Shown here: positions 53,516 to 63,334 of the stretch, one piece after another
Position numbering within the stretch: position 1 is the first letter of the stretch
How the letters are laid out: the number at the start of each line of letters is the position of its first letter
NCBI RefSeq assembly: GCF_013032505.1
Contig: NZ_WQCG01000005.1
Span: 124,001-188,000 of the forward strand
From: Ruegeria atlantica
Lineage (GTDB): Bacteria > Pseudomonadota > Alphaproteobacteria > Rhodobacterales > Rhodobacteraceae
Direction: 5' to 3'
DNA: 64,000 nucleotides
Notes under the pieces: generated by a model
The model's input: the letters and a program-made list of their open reading frames with translations, nothing else
The model's database searches: none
Told to the model about the DNA's origin: nothing
Translations under genes and position numbers: made by a program

Positions 53516-53620
53516 GGCAATCGTCGCGCCAGCATTGCAGTAGAATTTCGATGTATTGCAGGCACCGCCTCTGGACCATTCCACCCCGCCTCCCTAGCTT
53601 GACCAGCAAAGGAGATCCGC

Positions 53621-55636
53621 ATGACCAATCCGATCCTGTCCGACTGGACCACCCCATTTGAAATCGCGCCATTCGCCCGGATTTCGGATGACGATTTCGC
53701 ACCTGCTTTGGAACAGGCGATGGCAGCCCATAACGCGCAGATCGACGAGATTGCAAACAACCCCGAACCAGCCAGTTTTGCCAATACAATCGAGGCACTT
53801 GAAGCGGCCGGAGAGCAGATGGACAAGGTTTTGTCTGACTTTTTCACCGTTGCAGGGGCTGACAGCAACCCGGCGCGGGAAGAGCTGCAGCGTGCATTTT
53901 CGCCCAAACTGTCGGCGCATTTTTCGGGGATTTCTTCGAACAAAGCACTGTTTCAACGGGTCGCAGACCTGTGGGCGCGCAAGGATCAGTTGACGCTGAC
54001 CGATGAACAAGCCCGCGTTCTGATGTTGACGCATCGTGGTTTCGTGCGTGCAGGTGCCGCATTGGATGGCGACGATGACACCCGCATGCAAGAGATCAAG
54101 TCGCGCCTTGCCTCGCTGGGGACTTCGTTCACCCAAAATCTTCTGGCGGACGAACGGGAATGGTCAATGGACTTGCCCGAAGATGATTTGGAAGGGTTGC
54201 CGGACTTCGTTGTGGATACGGCACGGGCCGCCGGGGATGAGAAGGGGGCTGATGGACCTGTTGTCACTCTATCCCGGTCGCTGATCGTTCCGTTTCTGCA
54301 ATTCTCACCCCGTCGCGATCTGCGAGCGAAAGCCTACCGCGCCTGGACAGCACGCGGGGCCAATGGCGGCGACACGGACAACCGCGAGATTGCGGCCGAG
54401 ATCCTGAGCCTGCGCGAAGAGCGGGCCAAGCTTTTGGGGTATTCCAGTTTCGCGGACTACAAGCTGGAAACCGAAATGGCCCGAACGCCGGACCGTGTTC
54501 GCGATCTGTTGATGCAAGTTTGGGAACCTGCAAAAAAGCGGGCGGACGCGGATGCAGAAATCCTGACCACCATGATGCAGGAGGATGGCGTGAATGGCCC
54601 GCTCGAGGCTTGGGACTGGCGCTACTACGCCGAAAAACGCCGCAAGGCCGAACATGATTTGGATGAGGCAGCGCTGAAACCTTACCTGCGGCTTGATCGC
54701 ATGATCGAGGCTGCCTTTGCCTGTGCCAACAGGCTATTCGGGTTAGAGTTTACCCCGCTGGACGTGCCGCTTTATCACCCCGATTGCAGGGCTTGGGACG
54801 TGACGCGCGACGGGCAGCATATTGCGGTTTTCATTGGCGATTACTTTGCGCGTGGGTCAAAGCGCTCGGGCGCATGGTGCAGCGCCATGCGGGGTCAGGC
54901 AAAGTTCCCCAAGGAACAGGCCCCAATCGTAATCAACGTCTGCAATTTCGCCAAAGGTGACCCCGCGCTGCTGTCGTATGACGATGCGCGCACGCTATTC
55001 CACGAGTTTGGCCATGCCTTACATCAGATGTTGTCCAACGTGACCTACGAAAGCATCTCAGGTACCAGCGTTGCACGTGACTTCGTAGAACTTCCCAGTC
55101 AGCTCTTTGAACACTGGCTGGAGGTACCCGAGGTCCTGGCGGAATTTGCGACCCATGCTGAAACCGGTGAGCCGATGCCTCAAGACATGCTGGACAAGGT
55201 ATTGAAGGCGGCGAATTTCGATCAAGGGTTCCAGACCGTGGAATACGTGGCCTCGGCACTGGTTGATCTCGCGTTCCATGATGGCGCAGCGCCATCTGAC
55301 CCGATGGCAAAACAGGCCGAGGTACTGGCCGGTATTGGAATGCCAAAAGCCATTGGTATGCGCCATGCGACACCGCATTTTGCGCATGTCTTCGCGGGCG
55401 ACGGCTATAGTTCTGGCTACTACAGTTACATGTGGTCCGAGGTCATGGATGCAGACGCATTTGCTGCATTCGAAGAAGCCGGCGGAGCCTTTGATGCGGA
55501 ACGGGCAAAAGCCCTAGAGGACAATATTTTATCTACAGGCGGGTCCCGCGAAGCCGAAGACCTGTATCTTGCGTTCCGCGGACGTTTGCCAGGGGTTGAA
55601 GCGCTGTTGAAAGGCCGCGGGCTAATCGCGGCCTGA
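53621..55636 (+). CDS. M3-family oligopeptidase (Dcp/OpdA type)
   Basis: A 671-residue zinc metallopeptidase of clan MA. The catalytic LFHEFGHALHQML places HExxH at about His461 and His465, and the third ligand is in SISGTSVARDFVELPSQ (glutamate). It has no signal peptide, so it is cytoplasmic and probably trims small peptides. Oligopeptidase A and peptidyl-dipeptidase Dcp are both in this family, and sequence alone does not separate them. AAAGGAG precedes the ATG. Confidence 0.93.
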   Translation: MTNPILSDWTTPFEIAPFARISDDDFAPALEQAMAAHNAQIDEIANNPEPASFANTIEALEAAGEQMDKVLSDFFTVAGADSNPAREELQRAFSPKLSAHFSGISSNKALFQRVADLWARKDQLTLTDEQARVLMLTHRGFVRAGAALDGDDDTRMQEIKSRLASLGTSFTQNLLADEREWSMDLPEDDLEGLPDFVVDTARAAGDEKGADGPVVTLSRSLIVPFLQFSPRRDLRAKAYRAWTARGANGGDTDNREIAAEILSLREERAKLLGYSSFADYKLETEMARTPDRVRDLLMQVWEPAKKRADADAEILTTMMQEDGVNGPLEAWDWRYYAEKRRKAEHDLDEAALKPYLRLDRMIEAAFACANRLFGLEFTPLDVPLYHPDCRAWDVTRDGQHIAVFIGDYFARGSKRSGAWCSAMRGQAKFPKEQAPIVINVCNFAKGDPALLSYDDARTLFHEFGHALHQMLSNVTYESISGTSVARDFVELPSQLFEHWLEVPEVLAEFATHAETGEPMPQDMLDKVLKAANFDQGFQTVEYVASALVDLAFHDGAAPSDPMAKQAEVLAGIGMPKAIGMRHATPHFAHVFAGDGYSSGYYSYMWSEVMDADAFAAFEEAGGAFDAERAKALEDNILSTGGSREAEDLYLAFRGRLPGVEALLKGRGLIAA

Positions 55637-55641
55637 CCGGA

Positions 55642-56574
55642 TCAGTAGCCCAGATGGCGGTCAACGAGGTGCAGGAAGGGCTTTCCTTCCTCGCCTCGGA
55701 TAATGTTCTCACAGATCACCTGAGCTGCGGTCGCCGGGCGGGTTTCCGACGCGATATGCGGCGTGACCGTCACGTTGGGATGCGCCCAGTAGGGGTGCTC
55801 TGACGGCAGGGGTTCCACGCGAAACACGTCCAGCGTGGCGTGGCTTATGTGCCCCGAATCCAACGCGGCCAGCAGCGCATCGTCGTCGATCAATGGTCCG
55901 CGCCCGGGGTTGATGATCCGCGCACCCTTGGGCAGAACGGCCAGAGTGTCCGCATTCAGTGCATTCACCGTCGCCGGGGTATCGGGCAACAATAGAACCA
56001 CGATCTCGGCACTAGATAAGGCGGTACGCAAGCCGTCAGTGCCGTGCAAGCAGGTCACGCCGGGGATGTCCTTTGCGGTTCTGCTCCAACCCGTGACTTT
56101 GAAATTCAGCGCGGCCAGCGCCGTTGCGGCGGCTTCTCCTAATGCACCTAGGCCCAGCACACACACATTCCGCTCGCTGGCGAGCGGCGGGGCGTCAGGT
56201 GTCCAGACACCGTCCTGCACCGTGATATAGCGGTCCATGCCCAGATGATAGCGCAGCACCTGACCGATGACCCATTCCGTCATGCCGTGCTTTAGCCCGT
56301 GGTCAACCATTCGCGCCAGCGGAACGGTCAGCGTTTCATTGCCCGCAATTTTCTCAACTCCTGCCCAAAGGCTCAGAACCGCCTTCAATCGTGTGTAGGG
56401 TGAAAAATCCAGCAGCCCGCTTGTTGGTGCATAAACGACGTAGTCGACCTGATCAGGCTCAAACTCAGTTGCCAGACGGAAGTCCAGATCGGCCTGCGAC
56501 AGCCCTTTTGTAAGTAGAGGTTCATACACCGGCCATTGTTCTGGGCGCGCGGAAAACAGGACGTTTACGGGCAT
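55642..56574 (-). CDS. D-2-hydroxyacid dehydrogenase (glyoxylate/hydroxypyruvate reductase GhrA-like)
   Basis: A 310-residue NAD(P)-dependent 2-hydroxyacid dehydrogenase. The Rossmann loop is VLGLGALGEAAATALAAL (about 138-155). The catalytic Arg lies in IINPGRGPLIDDDAL, and the Glu/His pair in VTPHIASETRPA. The short N-terminal domain with a length near 310 matches GhrA rather than longer PGDH types. It may reduce glyoxylate or hydroxypyruvate, plausible beside the glyoxylate-linked pathways here. It reads convergently with the M3 peptidase. Confidence 0.88.
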   Translation of the reverse strand: MPVNVLFSARPEQWPVYEPLLTKGLSQADLDFRLATEFEPDQVDYVVYAPTSGLLDFSPYTRLKAVLSLWAGVEKIAGNETLTVPLARMVDHGLKHGMTEWVIGQVLRYHLGMDRYITVQDGVWTPDAPPLASERNVCVLGLGALGEAAATALAALNFKVTGWSRTAKDIPGVTCLHGTDGLRTALSSAEIVVLLLPDTPATVNALNADTLAVLPKGARIINPGRGPLIDDDALLAALDSGHISHATLDVFRVEPLPSEHPYWAHPNVTVTPHIASETRPATAAQVICENIIRGEEGKPFLHLVDRHLGY

Positions 56575-56589
56575 GAGGGGCCTTTCAAT

Positions 56590-57729
56590 TTAGCGGGGGC
56601 GGTGAATATGCGCGCTTTGAACAATGCCGAAGGCGGCCATTAGAACCAGCATGGCGGACCCTCCGTAGCTGACCATCGGTAGTGGCACACCCACAACCGG
56701 GGCAAGGCCCATGACCATTGACATGTTGACCGCGAAGAACAGGAAAAAGTTCAGAGCGACGCCCAATGTGACCAGCGATGAGAACCGGTCTTTGGTCGCT
56801 AAAGCAGTGACCATGCAAAAAATGATGATCAGGGCATAAAGGGTCAGCAGAGTAATGCCGCCGACAAAGCCGAATTCCTCGGCCAGCGTGGTAAAGATGA
56901 AGTCGGTGTGTTTTTCGGGCAGAAAGTTCAGGCGCGATTGCGTTCCTTGCATGAATCCGCGGCCGTTCCAGCCACCCGACCCCAGCGCGATTTTGGACTG
57001 CGTGATGTGATAACCAGCCCCAAGTGGATCGGTTGACGGATCAAGAAAGGTGTCTATTCGACGGAACTGGTAGTCCTTGAGAAGCTGCCATTCGGTGCCC
57101 CTGCTGTTGAACACGGTGGCAATCAGGCCGACTACCGCTGCGATAACGGCGGCGAAATAGGCCCAGTGAACACCTGCCAGAAACATCAGGCCACCGCCCG
57201 CTGCCAGCAAAAGGATCGAAGTGCCCAGATCGGGTTGCTTCAGGACCATTGCCGTGGGGATCAGGATCAGGACGACCGGAATCAAAACCCAGAGCGGGCG
57301 CGATGTTTTGTGAGAGGGTAGCCAGTCGTAATATGCCGCCAGCACCATAACCAGCGCCACTTTCATGACTTCGGAAGGTTGCAGCCGCATGAATCCAAGG
57401 TCGATCCAACGTTGCGCACCCATGCCGATGGTGCCAAAAAGTTCCACGAATACCAGAAGAACGATCGCGCCAAGATAGGCCACAACCGACATGTTGCGCC
57501 AGAACCAGATTGGTACCAGCGCGATGATGAACATAACTGTCAGTCCCAGTCCGAACCGTTCAATCTGCGGCTCGGCCCAAGGCATCCAGGATCCGCCCGC
57601 AACCGAGTACAGCATCAGAAACCCGGCGCTGGCTACACTGATCAGCAACAGCGTCAGCGGCCAGTTCATGTAGAGGAACTTGCGAAACCCCGTTGGTGTG
57701 GATTTGACGGCGTACTCGAGATAGCTCAT
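56590..57729 (-). CDS. rodA: Rod-shape-determining peptidoglycan glycosyltransferase RodA
   Basis: A SEDS-family glycosyltransferase working with PBP2 in lateral wall synthesis. The 379 residues have about ten helices and the family motifs IGMGAQRWIDLGFMRLQPSE and LPEKHTDFIFTTLAEEFGF, where the Asp near IGMGAQRW... is catalytic in SEDS proteins. Its start overlaps the mrdA stop, so the two are co-translated. It is the last gene of the mreB-mreC-mreD-mrdA-rodA operon. Confidence 0.96.
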   Translation of the reverse strand: MSYLEYAVKSTPTGFRKFLYMNWPLTLLLISVASAGFLMLYSVAGGSWMPWAEPQIERFGLGLTVMFIIALVPIWFWRNMSVVAYLGAIVLLVFVELFGTIGMGAQRWIDLGFMRLQPSEVMKVALVMVLAAYYDWLPSHKTSRPLWVLIPVVLILIPTAMVLKQPDLGTSILLLAAGGGLMFLAGVHWAYFAAVIAAVVGLIATVFNSRGTEWQLLKDYQFRRIDTFLDPSTDPLGAGYHITQSKIALGSGGWNGRGFMQGTQSRLNFLPEKHTDFIFTTLAEEFGFVGGITLLTLYALIIIFCMVTALATKDRFSSLVTLGVALNFFLFFAVNMSMVMGLAPVVGVPLPMVSYGGSAMLVLMAAFGIVQSAHIHRPR

Positions 57730-59675
57730 GCGCGGTCCTTTTCATCGGGTCGCGCTTTGGGGCGGCGGTCGCCCTCCAGCCGTTTTTGTTGTTCCTTGAT
57801 GCGCTCACGATCTGCTACCGGGTACGCTTCCAGCGGCGGGGTACCGTTGTACAACGCCTGCAACATGATGTCCCGTGCGACAGGGGCCGCTGCTTTGGAT
57901 CCGCCGCCGCCATGTTCCACCACCACTGCAACCGCGTATTTCGGGTTGTCATAGGGCGCAAAGCTGACGAACAACGCGTGGTCGCGCCGTTCCCATGGCA
58001 GGTCTTCGTTGCGGATCACGCCAGCGGCGCGTTCCGCCTTGGTGATGTTGCGTACCTGACTGGTTCCGGTTTTGCCGGCCATGCGGAATTCGTCTTCGAT
58101 TATCCGGCTGCGATAGGCGGTGCCACCCCTGTCGTTTGACACCGAGAACATCGCTTTGCGCACCTGTTCCAGATTGAACGGATTTACGTCTAGCGGCTCA
58201 CCCGCGCCAGATGGTTCTTCGATGCCGTTGACGGATCGCACCAAACGCGGCTTCACGGCCCGGCCAGTGGCGATCCTTGCCGTCATGACCGCAAGCTGCA
58301 GGGGAGAGGCCAGCATGAACCCTTGCCCGATCGAGGCATTCGCGGTGTCGCCCACCAGCCAACCTTCACCGTGGACCCGCTCTTTCCATGCCTGATTGGG
58401 GGCTAAACCAGCTGCAACTGCTGACATCGGGATGTCGTGTTTTACGCCCAGCCCGAACTTGCGCGCCATGTCCGAGATTTTGTCGATGCCGGTGCGCACC
58501 GCGACATCGTAGTAATAGACATCGCAGCTGCGTTTCAGTGACAAATTAAGATCCACTGTCCCATGTCCGCCACGTTTCCAGCAGTGGAAACGGCGGCTTC
58601 CAACCTTCAGGTGGCCGGGGCAATAGACGGTGTTGCCGGGGCCAACAACTCCGGCCTCAAGTGCGGCTAGCGCTGTGATCATCTTGAAGGTTGAGCCGGG
58701 CGGATAGGTGCCTTGAACCGTCTTGTTTGCCAGCGGGCGGTATTTGTCTTCAGTGAGTGTCCGGTAATCCCCAACCGAAATCCCGCGCACAAAAAGGTTC
58801 GGATCGAAACTGGGTGCAGAACTTATGGCCCGGATATCGCCGGTTTCACAGTCGATGACGACCGCGGCGGCGCTTTCACCGGCCAGGCGCGCTTGGGCGT
58901 ATTGCTGCAGGTCCGCATCTACGGACAGTTGCAGATCAGCCCCGGCCTCGCCTTCCTGCCGGTCAAGTTCGCGCATGACACGACCTGTGGCGTTGACCTC
59001 GACACGCTTTGCGCCCGCTTTGCCGCGCAATGTGATTTCTTGCTTGGATTCCAGTCCGACCTTGCCGATCTGGAAACGGGGGATACGCAATACTGGCTCG
59101 GGGTCTGTGATCTGGCTGAGGTCATAGTCACTGACCGGCCCTACATAGCCGACAACATGGGCGAAATCCTCGTATCGGGGATACTGACGAGCCATTCCGA
59201 CTTCGGGCGTAACGCCGGGAAGGGCGGGCGCGTTGACGGCGACTTTGGATATGTCTTCCCACGTGACCTGATCGGCCAGGGTGACAGGCAGGAACGGGGC
59301 AGATCGGCGCATTTCGGTCTTGGCGCGATCAATCTCTTCCTGAGTTAGCGGGATAAGGTCTGAAAGCTTGGCGATAACTTTGTCGACATCGCCTGCATCC
59401 TCGCGGACCATCACGATACGATAGGACTGCGTATTCTGGCCGATGATTTGACCGTTCCGATCATAGATGCGTCCGCGCGTTGGGGGGATCAAACGGATGT
59501 TGATACGGTTTTCTTCGGCCAGCAGGCGGTATTCGTCGGCCTGATCGACTTGCATAAAGCGCATACGAGCGGCCAGCCCGCCGATAAACGCAGCTTGCAA
59601 CCCGCCAACGATCAACGCGCGGCGGGGCAGGCGTTTGTAGGCCAAGCCTTGAGCTTTGGGGTTGCGTTGCTTCAT
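57726..59675 (-). CDS. mrdA: Penicillin-binding protein 2
   Basis: Transpeptidase of the elongasome (649 residues). After an N-terminal membrane helix, a dimerisation region follows. The transpeptidase domain has the SxxK motif TYPPGSTFKMITALAALE (Ser near 345), the SxD/SxN-type loop SLKRSCDVYYYD and KTG in AGKTGTSQVRNI. A C-terminal Lys/Arg-rich tail (LEGDRRPKARPDEKD) ends the protein. It is coupled to rodA downstream and mreD upstream by overlapping start and stop codons. Confidence 0.96.
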   Translation of the reverse strand: MKQRNPKAQGLAYKRLPRRALIVGGLQAAFIGGLAARMRFMQVDQADEYRLLAEENRINIRLIPPTRGRIYDRNGQIIGQNTQSYRIVMVREDAGDVDKVIAKLSDLIPLTQEEIDRAKTEMRRSAPFLPVTLADQVTWEDISKVAVNAPALPGVTPEVGMARQYPRYEDFAHVVGYVGPVSDYDLSQITDPEPVLRIPRFQIGKVGLESKQEITLRGKAGAKRVEVNATGRVMRELDRQEGEAGADLQLSVDADLQQYAQARLAGESAAAVVIDCETGDIRAISSAPSFDPNLFVRGISVGDYRTLTEDKYRPLANKTVQGTYPPGSTFKMITALAALEAGVVGPGNTVYCPGHLKVGSRRFHCWKRGGHGTVDLNLSLKRSCDVYYYDVAVRTGIDKISDMARKFGLGVKHDIPMSAVAAGLAPNQAWKERVHGEGWLVGDTANASIGQGFMLASPLQLAVMTARIATGRAVKPRLVRSVNGIEEPSGAGEPLDVNPFNLEQVRKAMFSVSNDRGGTAYRSRIIEDEFRMAGKTGTSQVRNITKAERAAGVIRNEDLPWERRDHALFVSFAPYDNPKYAVAVVVEHGGGGSKAAAPVARDIMLQALYNGTPPLEAYPVADRERIKEQQKRLEGDRRPKARPDEKDRA

Positions 59676-60208
59676 GCCCGGGCCCCTCTTGTGCCGGGAT
59701 CAGATACAGATACCCGCCGTACACCCAGCATGTTTTGGCTGAGAAAAACGATTAAAGGATAGACCGCAATTGTCAGAACAACTTGTATCACCACAGGACC
59801 CAATGCCGCTTGCTGTACAGATACAATAGCAAGAATGACACGGTTCAAAACGAAAACTCCAGTGATCACTACGGCAGCTGTTGTCCATTCAGCCATAAAC
59901 CCGGAATCACGCAGTACGAACGCAGCCGAGCGCAGATAAGCGGCTCCCAGGACCACAAGCGCGGCCAAAAGGCCCGGTGGCCGCTGCAGAAGCAAATCCG
60001 CCATCAACATTACCGCCGCAACCAGAAATATGGGAACGTACTCTGGTCTGCGGAGAACCCAAGCGAACGTAAGCGCGATCAACAGATCCGGAAACGGCCA
60101 GCGATCCGGCTGCGTGTTCAACGGCAGAAGATGCAAAAACATGATTACTACTGCCAAGAATACAAACAAACTGCGTTTGATCCAAAGATGCGTGGTTTGC
60201 TTATCCAT
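59672..60208 (-). CDS. mreD: Rod-shape-determining protein MreD
   Basis: A small inner-membrane protein (178 residues) with about five helices, linking MreB/MreC to the wall synthesis machinery. Sequence conservation is low in this family. The assignment rests on length, hydrophobicity, the PDLLIALTFAWVLRRPEYVP segment and its position between mreC and mrdA. The start overlaps the mreC stop region and the stop overlaps mrdA (ATGA). Confidence 0.92.
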   Translation of the reverse strand: MDKQTTHLWIKRSLFVFLAVVIMFLHLLPLNTQPDRWPFPDLLIALTFAWVLRRPEYVPIFLVAAVMLMADLLLQRPPGLLAALVVLGAAYLRSAAFVLRDSGFMAEWTTAAVVITGVFVLNRVILAIVSVQQAALGPVVIQVVLTIAVYPLIVFLSQNMLGVRRVSVSDPGTRGARA

Positions 60209-61103
60209 CGCCGACCTCCGGCGGGGTCAAGGCAGCCTCTGGTTGCCGTGGACCCACGATACCGCCGGGATCCGAGATCACAGGGGCCGAATGGAATCTC
60301 AAAACCCGAAGGAACTCAAGCCGTTCGAAATCTGCCGACAAACGCACCCGCAAACGTCCGCCGGGGTCTTCGGTGATTTGTCCGATCAGCAGCCCGCCTG
60401 GGAACACACCCCCATCGCCGGAGGTCACAACGCGATCGCCCGGACGTACCAGTTCGCGGTTCTCGAGGAACTCCACCGAAGGGGATTGGGTGTTGTCGCC
60501 GGTGATCAGGGCGGTTTGGCCAGACGGTTGGATCGTGGCCGGTATAGCGCTGGATGCATCCGTCATCAGGATAACGCGCGCTGTGTCCAGGCCAACGCCC
60601 GAGATGCGGCCGACCACGCCGATCCCATCCATTGTTGCCCAGCCGTCCCTGATCCCATCTCTCTCGCCGACATTTAGCAGGACCGACTGACGGAAAGGTG
60701 AGCCGCTGTCGGCCATGACCACCCCGGTGATATAGGTCAGGCGAGGATCCAGTCGGACATTGTTCAGGTCCAGAAGCCGGGCATTTTCCTGCTCCAGCTG
60801 CAAAGCGGCCTCTTTCCAGGCGCGCATAATGCGCAACTCGCTGCGTAATTCCTGGTTCTGGTCGCTAAGCCGTTGATAGCTTTGGAAGTCGCGGACCAGA
60901 TTTACGGTGGCGGTGACCGGAACCATGGCCCATTCCATAGACGGCACGACCCTGTCTACGACCTGTGCGCGAAACCGTTCTACGCGGGGGCTGTCGATCC
61001 GCCAGATCAGGAAGATTCCCAACAGGCACAACACAACAATCCCCAGCAGCAGGCGGCGCAAGGGGGTTGTGTATTCATCGCGCTGTGATCGGTCTTTTGC
61101 CAC
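60201..61103 (-). CDS. mreC: Rod-shape-determining protein MreC
   Basis: A periplasmic scaffold anchored by one N-terminal helix (LLLGIVVLCLLGIFLIWRID, about 19-38). A coiled-coil follows (LSDQNQELRSELRIMRAWKEAALQLEQEN), then the two beta domains with GWATMDGIGVVGRISGVG and GDRVVTSGDGGVFPGGLLIG. The 300 residues are typical. The start codon is GTG at 61101-61103 with GGAG just upstream. It lies between mreB and mreD, about 59 bases after mreB. Confidence 0.95.
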   Translation of the reverse strand: MAKDRSQRDEYTTPLRRLLLGIVVLCLLGIFLIWRIDSPRVERFRAQVVDRVVPSMEWAMVPVTATVNLVRDFQSYQRLSDQNQELRSELRIMRAWKEAALQLEQENARLLDLNNVRLDPRLTYITGVVMADSGSPFRQSVLLNVGERDGIRDGWATMDGIGVVGRISGVGLDTARVILMTDASSAIPATIQPSGQTALITGDNTQSPSVEFLENRELVRPGDRVVTSGDGGVFPGGLLIGQITEDPGGRLRVRLSADFERLEFLRVLRFHSAPVISDPGGIVGPRQPEAALTPPEVGDG

Positions 61104-61162
61104 AGGACTCCTTCCCGTGCTGCTCGTGCCGAATTTACCCTATGTGGTTAAGGGTGCGCGCC

Positions 61163-62275
<1,113 letters not shown>

Positions 62276-62364
62276 TTATAGGGTGCCAACTCGCCCGGTA
62301 AAAGGGCTGATTCCGCGGCAATCAGCACCTTTCCGCCTTAATTGCAGGGACTTTAGAAGGCATC

Positions 62365-63153
62365 ATGCTCTCATATCAACATATTTACCACGCCGGTAAC
62401 CTTGCGGACGTCCATAAGCACGCAATTTTGGCAGAAACGCTGGCCTATCTGACCCAAAAAGACAAACCGCTGAGCTACATCGAAACCCATTCGGGGCGGG
62501 GGCTGTATAAGCTGGACTCGGATCAGGCCGTTCAGACGGGTGAAGCAGCAGCAGGAATCGAACGTGCGTTGACCGAAGGCTGGTTTCACGCCGATCATCC
62601 CTTGAGCCAAGCCATTGCCGCTGTGCACGACCGATACGGCACATCCGCATATCCGGGGTCGCCTTTGATTGCTGCGAACCTGTTGCGCTCATACGACAAG
62701 ATGCACTTTGCCGAATTGCACCCGCAAGAATACCGAGCACTGTCCGACGCATTGATCACGTCTGACGCCCGAACCTATCGGCAGGACGGCTTTGACCTGG
62801 CCCAATCTTTGCTGCCCCCGACACCGCGCCGTGGCGTATTGCTGATTGATCCAAGCTATGAGATCAAATCTGACTATGACCGAATGCCCGGTATTATCGC
62901 CTCGTTGAACCGGAAATGGAACGTCGGTGTCATTGCGTTGTGGTATCCGATACTGGCCAATGGGCGGCATCAGGGCATGCGCGACGCTTTGGAGAAACGG
63001 GATTTCCCCAAAGTTTGGCATCACGAGGTGCGCTTTCCGGCCGCACGTGAAGGGCACGGTATGGTTGGTTCGGGCATGTTTGTCGTGAACGCGCCTTATG
63101 GTCTGAACGAGTCCGCTAAAACGCTGGACGGCTTGTTCGGCAAACTTCGTTGA
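62365..63153 (+). CDS. rlmJ: 23S rRNA (adenine(2030)-N6)-methyltransferase
   Basis: RlmJ methylates A2030 of 23S rRNA. The 262 residues open MLSYQHIYHAGNLADVHKHAIL, a hallmark of the family, and have a SAM-binding YIETHSGRGLYKL. The catalytic DPxY replaces the usual NPPY of adenine-N6 methyltransferases in GVLLIDPSYEIKSDY. It is divergent from mreB. Its transcript likely ends at the hairpin at 63241-63275 after a structured 3' region. Confidence 0.96.
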   Translation: MLSYQHIYHAGNLADVHKHAILAETLAYLTQKDKPLSYIETHSGRGLYKLDSDQAVQTGEAAAGIERALTEGWFHADHPLSQAIAAVHDRYGTSAYPGSPLIAANLLRSYDKMHFAELHPQEYRALSDALITSDARTYRQDGFDLAQSLLPPTPRRGVLLIDPSYEIKSDYDRMPGIIASLNRKWNVGVIALWYPILANGRHQGMRDALEKRDFPKVWHHEVRFPAAREGHGMVGSGMFVVNAPYGLNESAKTLDGLFGKLR

Positions 63154-63171
63154 AGAAAAACCGGTGATTAC

Positions 63172-63249
63172 ACGGGATTTTGCCTGAGAGTGAACTTCTC
63201 AGGAGCAAATTCTGATGCCACAGCAATGTCTTTGCCGGAAGGTCCCGCT
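63172..63249 (+). ncRNA. Candidate structured RNA element downstream of rlmJ
   Basis: CCTGAGA (63183-63189) pairs perfectly with TCTCAGG (63197-63203). The stem extends by TTTG/CAAA (63179-63182/63206-63209) with a two-base bulge. CGGGA (63173-63177) could pair with TCCCG (63243-63247) to close a multi-stem fold, and GCAA/TTGC (63223-63226/63232-63235) could form a further short hairpin. TTCTGATGCC is repeated at 63210 and 63251. It could be an rlmJ 3' UTR, a leader for the next gene, or a small RNA. It matches no riboswitch I know. Confidence 0.3.
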
Positions 63250-63275
63250 TTTCTGATGCCGGGATCTTGATTTTT
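63241..63275 (+). terminator. Probable terminator between rlmJ and the desaturase-family gene
   Basis: GGTCCCG (63241-63247) pairs with CGGGATC (63260-63266), seven base pairs including a G-T wobble, followed by TTGATTTTTAA. This suits the end of the rlmJ transcript. Confidence 0.6.
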
Positions 63276-63334
63276 AATATTGGCTCCGTACATAAGTTGT
63301 CACATATGACAGCGAACGGAATCGGATTACTTCG

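Noticed and set aside
63183-63203. CTGAGA as a hint of a TPP riboswitch
   Set aside because: Other conserved parts of the THI box are missing.
63179-63209. Possible glycine riboswitch, because the minus strand contains CTCTCAGGCAAAA
   Set aside because: The string resembles the 3' end of glycine aptamers, but the conserved core (GCCGAAGG-type) is absent and no glycine-related gene lies downstream on the minus strand.
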